In this document: in pieces, positions 59,804 through 64,000 of the stretch | Layout: every line of letters starts with the position of its first letter | How positions within the stretch are numbered: position 1 is the first letter of the stretch | Origin: Dakarella massiliensis | GTDB taxonomy: Bacteria; Pseudomonadota; Gammaproteobacteria; Burkholderiales; Burkholderiaceae_F | NCBI RefSeq assembly: GCF_001182045.1 | Contig: NZ_CVTY01000007.1 | Coordinates: 434,001 to 498,000, forward strand | Length of the DNA: 64,000 nt | Direction of reading: 5' to 3' | The notes under the pieces: model-generated | Databases searched by the model: none | What the model saw: the letters and a program-made list of their open reading frames with translations, nothing else | What the model was told of the DNA's origin: nothing | Position numbers and translations under genes: made by a program

Positions 59804-62053
59804 TTACTTCTGATCTTTCACGACTGGCTCAGCGGCCGGTTCGGGAACCGGGGCTCCTGAAAAGGATGAGTCCGCGACGGTCGGTGCCCCGGCCGTTGAA
59901 ATCCGCTCGAGAGGCGCCCCTGCCATCAGAGTCCGGGGGGTCGCGAGCGTCGGGAACCGGATCGTCATGGCACCAGACTTCGCGACAGCAATAATTTCCC
60001 CGTCTCCGAACACCTTGTGTCTGACACGGTCACCGGGACGCCAGGAGCTGCTTTCAAGCGGCTCCCCTGTAAGGAACTTGTCCTTATACATCAGCGCTTC
60101 CTTCGCGCTCTCCTCGAGTCCCGGTTCAAGCGGGCGTACAAGCTTCACGAGATTCCGGTCAAGCTCAAAAAAGAACCGGCTTGGATAACGGAAAGTGCTG
60201 GCTTCACTCGTTCCCTGAGAGTGGCAGAGTATCAGAAGATCCTTCGCACGGGTCATGCCGACATAGCAGCACCGGCGTTCCTCCTCCATCTCCTCCACGG
60301 TGCTCGTGCGGGAGCTCGGCATGATACCTTCTGAAAATCCCCAAAGGAAAACAACCGGGAACTCAAGCCCTTTTGCCGCGTGAATCGTCATCAGCTTCAT
60401 CGCGGGGCCCTTCTGCTCCCCAATATCCTCCGCAAAAACCGATGCCCGCTGGAGGAATTCCGGGAGCGACGTCGGATCATCCGCGTCACTCTCGTAGTTC
60501 GCAATCGCCTGCCTGAGCTCCGCGAGATTATTGAGCCGCTCATCCTCACCCGAAAGCTGAAGGGACGCTTCGTAGCCCGAATCCGCCATGATGAGATTGA
60601 AGACATCACTCACCTTGCGGGCGGCTGCGCTCGCGCGCGCCTTCTCAATGACCGCCACATACTCCCGGATCGCCTTCGTGTTGAATGGCTTCTCGTCAAT
60701 GTGGCGCTTCAGTGCCTCGTAGTACGAGATCCCTTCCCGCATTGCGAGAACTTTGAGAGCATCCGCCTTCTTCGGGCCGAATCCCCGCTTGGGAGAATTC
60801 ACGGTACGAAGGAAAGCCGCGTCGTCCCCCCGAGTCAGCATCCGCATGTAGCAGAGCGAGTCCTTCACTTCGCGTCTCGCGTAGAAAGCGACGCCGGACC
60901 ATACCCGATACGGAATACCCGCGCGGACAAGCGCTTCCTCAACAGCGCGCGAGCTTTGCCTCGAGCGGTACAGCACCGCGAACTCTTCCCAGCCTCGATC
61001 CGCCTTATGAAGATGGAGGAGCGCCTTGACAAACCAGGCGAGCGACTCTTTCTCCGTCTTTTCCCCGTCAAAAACGACCAGGCTTGGATTCGCAGGATCC
61101 GCGTCCCGCCGGATCGGCACGCCTTCCACCGGGAAACGGTCCCGGTTATGACGGATCAGCGAGTTTGCCGCACCGATGATCGCGGGGAGCGACCGGTAAT
61201 TCTGCATCAGCTTGATCGTGCGGCAGTTTTTGTGGCTCTTTGGAAACCGGAGCATGATCGCGGGAGAAGATCCCCGCCAGGTGTAGATCGTCTGATCCGG
61301 ATCACCGACGACGAAAAGATTGCCATTCAGTTCGGAAAGAATATTGGCAAGCGCCGCCTGATCGTTACTCACGTCCTGGTACTCATCCACCATGACGTAC
61401 TGAAGCCGTTCCTGCCACTTCTGCTTTACGGACGGAAAGTGATCAAGGATGTAAAAGGCTGCCCAGATGACATCATCAAAGTCGAGCCCGAAAATCTTCC
61501 GCTCAGCCCAGAGGTAGCCGTAGAAAACTTTATCCGAGATGTCCGGTGACTGCAGCGCCTTCTCCCGAAGTGACTCAGGGGATGTCAGCACCAGATCCCG
61601 GATATAGTTTGAGTCGTCCTTGAAGTTCCCGATCACATCCATCGCGGCTGAAAACTTCATGAGGTTTCCTGGAATTCCAAAGGTTTCGTACACCTCATTC
61701 AGCAGCTCAAGCTCATCCTCTTCATCAATCACGATGAAGTCCTTCGGGATACCGATCACGTAGCCCTCGTCCTTCAAAAAACGAACGCAGAAGGCGTGGA
61801 AGGTACAGATCTGCCCCAGATCGAGATCCCCTGTCATCGCGCGGATCCGGGCCTTCATCTCCTGGGCCGCCTTATTCGTGAAGGTCACGCAGAGAATATT
61901 CTGCGGATTGATGCCGAGATCGCGCACAAGATAGACATAGCGGCTCGTCAGTGTCCGCGTCTTACCGGCACCGGGACCTGCAATCACGCAGACCGCGCCT
62001 TCCGTGGTCTCAACGGCGAGGCGCTGCTCGGGGTTCAGTTCAGCTTGCTGCAA
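59804..62053 (-). CDS. UvrD/PcrA-family ATP-dependent DNA helicase
   Basis: A 749-residue SF1 helicase. N-terminal 'QQAELNPEQRLAVETTEGAVCVIAGPGAGKTRTLTSR' (in parts) carries the Q motif and Walker A; 'MVDEYQDVSNDQAAL' is motif II, 'VGDPDQTIYTWRGSSP' motif III, 'LMTIHAAKGLEFPVVFLWG' motif V and 'RCCYVGMTRAKDLL' motif VI. The C-terminus (about 665-720) has a Tudor-like 'GDRVRHKVFGDGEIIA' domain as in PcrA/UvrD. It unwinds DNA in repair and replication. It is 35 bases ahead of queC. Confidence 0.93.
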   Translation of the reverse strand: MQQAELNPEQRLAVETTEGAVCVIAGPGAGKTRTLTSRYVYLVRDLGINPQNILCVTFTNKAAQEMKARIRAMTGDLDLGQICTFHAFCVRFLKDEGYVIGIPKDFIVIDEEDELELLNEVYETFGIPGNLMKFSAAMDVIGNFKDDSNYIRDLVLTSPESLREKALQSPDISDKVFYGYLWAERKIFGLDFDDVIWAAFYILDHFPSVKQKWQERLQYVMVDEYQDVSNDQAALANILSELNGNLFVVGDPDQTIYTWRGSSPAIMLRFPKSHKNCRTIKLMQNYRSLPAIIGAANSLIRHNRDRFPVEGVPIRRDADPANPSLVVFDGEKTEKESLAWFVKALLHLHKADRGWEEFAVLYRSRQSSRAVEEALVRAGIPYRVWSGVAFYARREVKDSLCYMRMLTRGDDAAFLRTVNSPKRGFGPKKADALKVLAMREGISYYEALKRHIDEKPFNTKAIREYVAVIEKARASAAARKVSDVFNLIMADSGYEASLQLSGEDERLNNLAELRQAIANYESDADDPTSLPEFLQRASVFAEDIGEQKGPAMKLMTIHAAKGLEFPVVFLWGFSEGIMPSSRTSTVEEMEEERRCCYVGMTRAKDLLILCHSQGTSEASTFRYPSRFFFELDRNLVKLVRPLEPGLEESAKEALMYKDKFLTGEPLESSSWRPGDRVRHKVFGDGEIIAVAKSGAMTIRFPTLATPRTLMAGAPLERISTAGAPTVADSSFSGAPVPEPAAEPVVKDQK

Positions 62054-62140
62054 AGCGGGAAATTCCTCTGAGGAAAAGATAAGCGGCCAGGATAGACCGT
62101 GTCCGGTATCCTGAGTCAGACCATTATTCAGATAACCTGT

Positions 62141-63247
62141 TTATTTTAAAGAGCTCCGGGCGGCTGCCGGAGGTGCGCCTATCAGATCTTTTTCTTCGTA
62201 GCAGAAAAGCTGCGTCACGCGGCCCTTCTCATCCACCTCGGCGCCAAACCTCGGCAGATGGCCGTTAAAAGCCGCTACCCGTGTGAGGAACGTGCTGAGA
62301 TGCTTCGCCGGAGTCCCTTTGGCACCGCTCTCATCATCCGCTATGCGGGAGAGGAGCGTCACAGCCTCGCTCCAGGGGATACCGGCCGCGATCAGAAAGG
62401 GGACCGCCACACGAAGCAGCGGCAGCCGGAATTTCGGCGGAAGGGATTTTTCTCCTTCCATCAGAGCTCGAAGCTTTTCTTCAGGCGGCATTTCGCCCTG
62501 CTTCGCAAACGCTTCAAGGCGTGAGGCCTTCTCGCGCCACTCTGGCGGCACATCGGGCGACGCTTCAATCAGTCCTTTGAACCGGGTGGCCTCTTCAAGG
62601 CAAACCCGGCGGAGAGCAGGAAGCAGCCGGTTAGTGAAAAGCACGCTTTTCACTTCGGGGATCGCGTCTGTCATCTGGCGGGAGTCTTCGAGCGGCAGAG
62701 CGCTCTTTCGAATCATCTTTCCGTTTTTATCCCAGAAAATCTGAGTCACCGGGTCAGAAGCGTGTTTCGCAAGCACTGCGTTTCCCTGTTCCGGGGTCGC
62801 TTCTGGCGGATAGGCGAATTCAAAATAGGCCCGGTCCGCGTTCTTTCCCCGGTCGCCGATCCCGGAGGCTGCGCCGAGCTGCCAGGCGAAAGGAATCCGG
62901 ATATCGGGAAGAGCGCCAGTGATCGGCGTAAACGCCTCCAGGGATCCTGCCCTCATCGGCTGACAGGTGAAGAGCGTGATAAAGCCGGCAGGATCATCAA
63001 ACCCAAACGCGATCAGAGCGGGACCGAGCGGCCCCCGGAAAACCGGCTTTGGCTTAACGGTCTTTTTCGGAACAGCAGGAGCCGGGCGCTTCCCGACACG
63101 AACCCGGTCCCGGGACGGCCGGTAGCTTTCCGCTTTTGCTGCTCCCTGCACTGCATGGATACCGTGCCTCACCCGACGGATAATGAGAATCGCAAGAACC
63201 ACCGCCAGTACCACGCCCAGGGCGATCCAAAAAAACGTATCTCCCAC
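62141..63247 (-). CDS. Membrane-anchored protein of unknown function
   Basis: A 368-residue protein with an N-terminal transmembrane anchor (residues 5-24, 'FFWIALGVVLAVVLAILII') and a cytosolic remainder: a basic linker to residue 68, then a domain with 'GPALIAFGFDDPAGFITLF' and a C-terminal helical part. It has no family I can name. It is the first gene upstream of the helicase-queC-GT4 set (87-base gap) and may be co-transcribed. Its GGAGGGG site is well placed before the ATG. Confidence 0.72.
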   Translation of the reverse strand: MGDTFFWIALGVVLAVVLAILIIRRVRHGIHAVQGAAKAESYRPSRDRVRVGKRPAPAVPKKTVKPKPVFRGPLGPALIAFGFDDPAGFITLFTCQPMRAGSLEAFTPITGALPDIRIPFAWQLGAASGIGDRGKNADRAYFEFAYPPEATPEQGNAVLAKHASDPVTQIFWDKNGKMIRKSALPLEDSRQMTDAIPEVKSVLFTNRLLPALRRVCLEEATRFKGLIEASPDVPPEWREKASRLEAFAKQGEMPPEEKLRALMEGEKSLPPKFRLPLLRVAVPFLIAAGIPWSEAVTLLSRIADDESGAKGTPAKHLSTFLTRVAAFNGHLPRFGAEVDEKGRVTQLFCYEEKDLIGAPPAAARSSLK

Positions 63248-63503
63248 GATTCCCCTCCTTCCGCCTCCGACTGAGGCTCATAACTGCTGATATTCCGTCT
63301 TATCGGTAGAGTGTCGTATAGTCCGGTTGATTTTTCAAGCAGACCCGCTCCGGCAATTGCCGGACTGGCAATTTTCTTTCGCCCCCCGCGCCGGGTAAAC
63401 CATGGCAAGGTGACCTCTCTGATGCCGTAGAATAACGGATCTTCAGAGCGCTTCTCCGGTCGGATACCGGGAGGCTCCAATTCCCCGGAATGTCTTCACT
63501 GTT

Positions 63504-64000
63504 ATGTCTGTTATCACCTCTATCCCCAAAGCTTTCCCAGACGTAAATTCGTGCATCGTCTATACGTTTGACAAACGTTTTGTCCCGTATTTCTCGGTAG
63601 CTTTGCAGTCGCTGATTGACCAGGCATCCGGGAAAAAAAGAGATGTCCTTTGCTTCCATATTGATTTGCCGGCAGAGAGTGAAGAGCAGCTTCGCAGACA
63701 GTGCCCTCAGAATATTTCATTACGTTTTATCAACGTAGCCGACGCAGTAAGCACTTACTTTCCCGGGAACAGTTTTCGGGGAAAAGGCAACTGGCCTATC
63801 GCGACCTACTATCGGATGCTGATTCCCACACTCTGCCGGGAGTACCAGACGGTTCTCTATCTGGACGCTGACACAATCGTGGCTGGAGACATCGATCCGC
63901 TCCTTCAGCCCGCGCAGGGAGATGAACCTGCGGCCTGTGTGCCTGAAAGCCTGACTTTCTCACGCTCCTATGGGAAAAACGACATTGACCGGCAGAATGC
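63504..64000 (+). CDS. Family 8 glycosyltransferase (start only)
   Basis: The first 165 codons of a GT8 enzyme cut off by the window end. 'CIVYTFDKRFVPYFSVALQSLIDQA' (in parts) is the GT8 start, 'GKGNWPIATYYRMLIPTL' the donor-binding helix and 'TVLYLDADTIVAGDIDPLL' the DxD metal site. GT8 enzymes of this kind add glucose or galactose to lipopolysaccharide. The ATG at 63504 has only a weak ribosome-binding site; a nearby ATG at 63490 is out of frame and short. Confidence 0.9.
   Translation, partial: MSVITSIPKAFPDVNSCIVYTFDKRFVPYFSVALQSLIDQASGKKRDVLCFHIDLPAESEEQLRRQCPQNISLRFINVADAVSTYFPGNSFRGKGNWPIATYYRMLIPTLCREYQTVLYLDADTIVAGDIDPLLQPAQGDEPAACVPESLTFSRSYGKNDIDRQN

Noticed and set aside
1..64000. 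CRISPR arrays, prophage, rRNA genes or a replication origin.
   Set aside because: No regularly spaced repeats, phage structural genes, rRNA or DnaA-box clusters were noticed on reading both strands.

Overview
The window looks like a chromosomal segment of an anaerobic or microaerophilic, host-associated Gram-negative bacterium, most probably a gut betaproteobacterium of the Sutterellaceae type (Burkholderiales). This is inferred from the high GC content, TonB/outer-membrane biology, DcuC carriers, a Ser-ligated molybdoenzyme (now broken), an oxygen-independent heme-opening radical SAM enzyme and the mix of small oxidoreductases and LysR/GntR regulators. No 16S or marker gene is present, so the taxonomy is inference. 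One tRNA (Arg, anticodon ACG) is present; no rRNA or CRISPR array was seen.

Region 1 (130-9614, minus strand) is a heme acquisition and anaerobic heme-opening locus under a near-perfect Fur box: hutW (radical SAM), TonB-dependent receptor, an ECF-type importer (S, T and a fused double ATPase), hutX heme carrier, a flavodoxin, then exbB-exbD-tonB. The usual HutBCD-type heme ABC importer is absent and an ECF importer occupies its place. Region 2 (9.7-25.5 kb) holds small redox and regulatory genes: MdaB-like quinone reductase, a Cys-nucleophile alpha/beta hydrolase, LysR, cyclophilin-like protein, a doubly frameshifted Spy-like gene carrying an exact 61-bp tandem duplication, a NifX-like protein, an aldehyde dehydrogenase, a catalytically dead IS256/mutator-transposase-derived gene, a Pho-box-controlled PiT-PhoU phosphate transporter coupled to a RelB-like coiled-coil protein, Tag glycosylase, two nitroreductases and an ACT protein.

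Region 3 (25.6-42.7 kb) has a YczE-type membrane protein, an ArgH-like lyase, a ywnB-ywnA-type pair whose strong promoter lies between perfect 12-bp inverted repeats, a C45 acyltransferase-like hydrolase, an APC permease, two PAP2 phosphatases, an iadA-dcuC-dsd1 module for isoaspartyl peptides and D-amino acids, endonuclease I, LysR-rluA and a Mn-pyrophosphatase.

Region 4 (43-57.3 kb) contains the tRNA, a dTDP-rhamnose operon (GT2-rfbB-rfbA-rfbC-rfbD) and a decaying zone: a TorA/BisC-like reductase with an in-frame TGA and a lost 5' end at the edge of an AT-rich island carrying a foreign-looking sugar epimerase, a second DcuC carrier, and two divergent genes (D-aminoacylase-like and LysR), each interrupted by a TAG exactly where tyrosine is expected. 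A GntR regulator with a palindromic operator closes it. Region 5 (58-64 kb) has a likely operon of a membrane-anchored unknown, UvrD-type helicase, queC and a GT4, and then the start of a GT8 gene running off the window.
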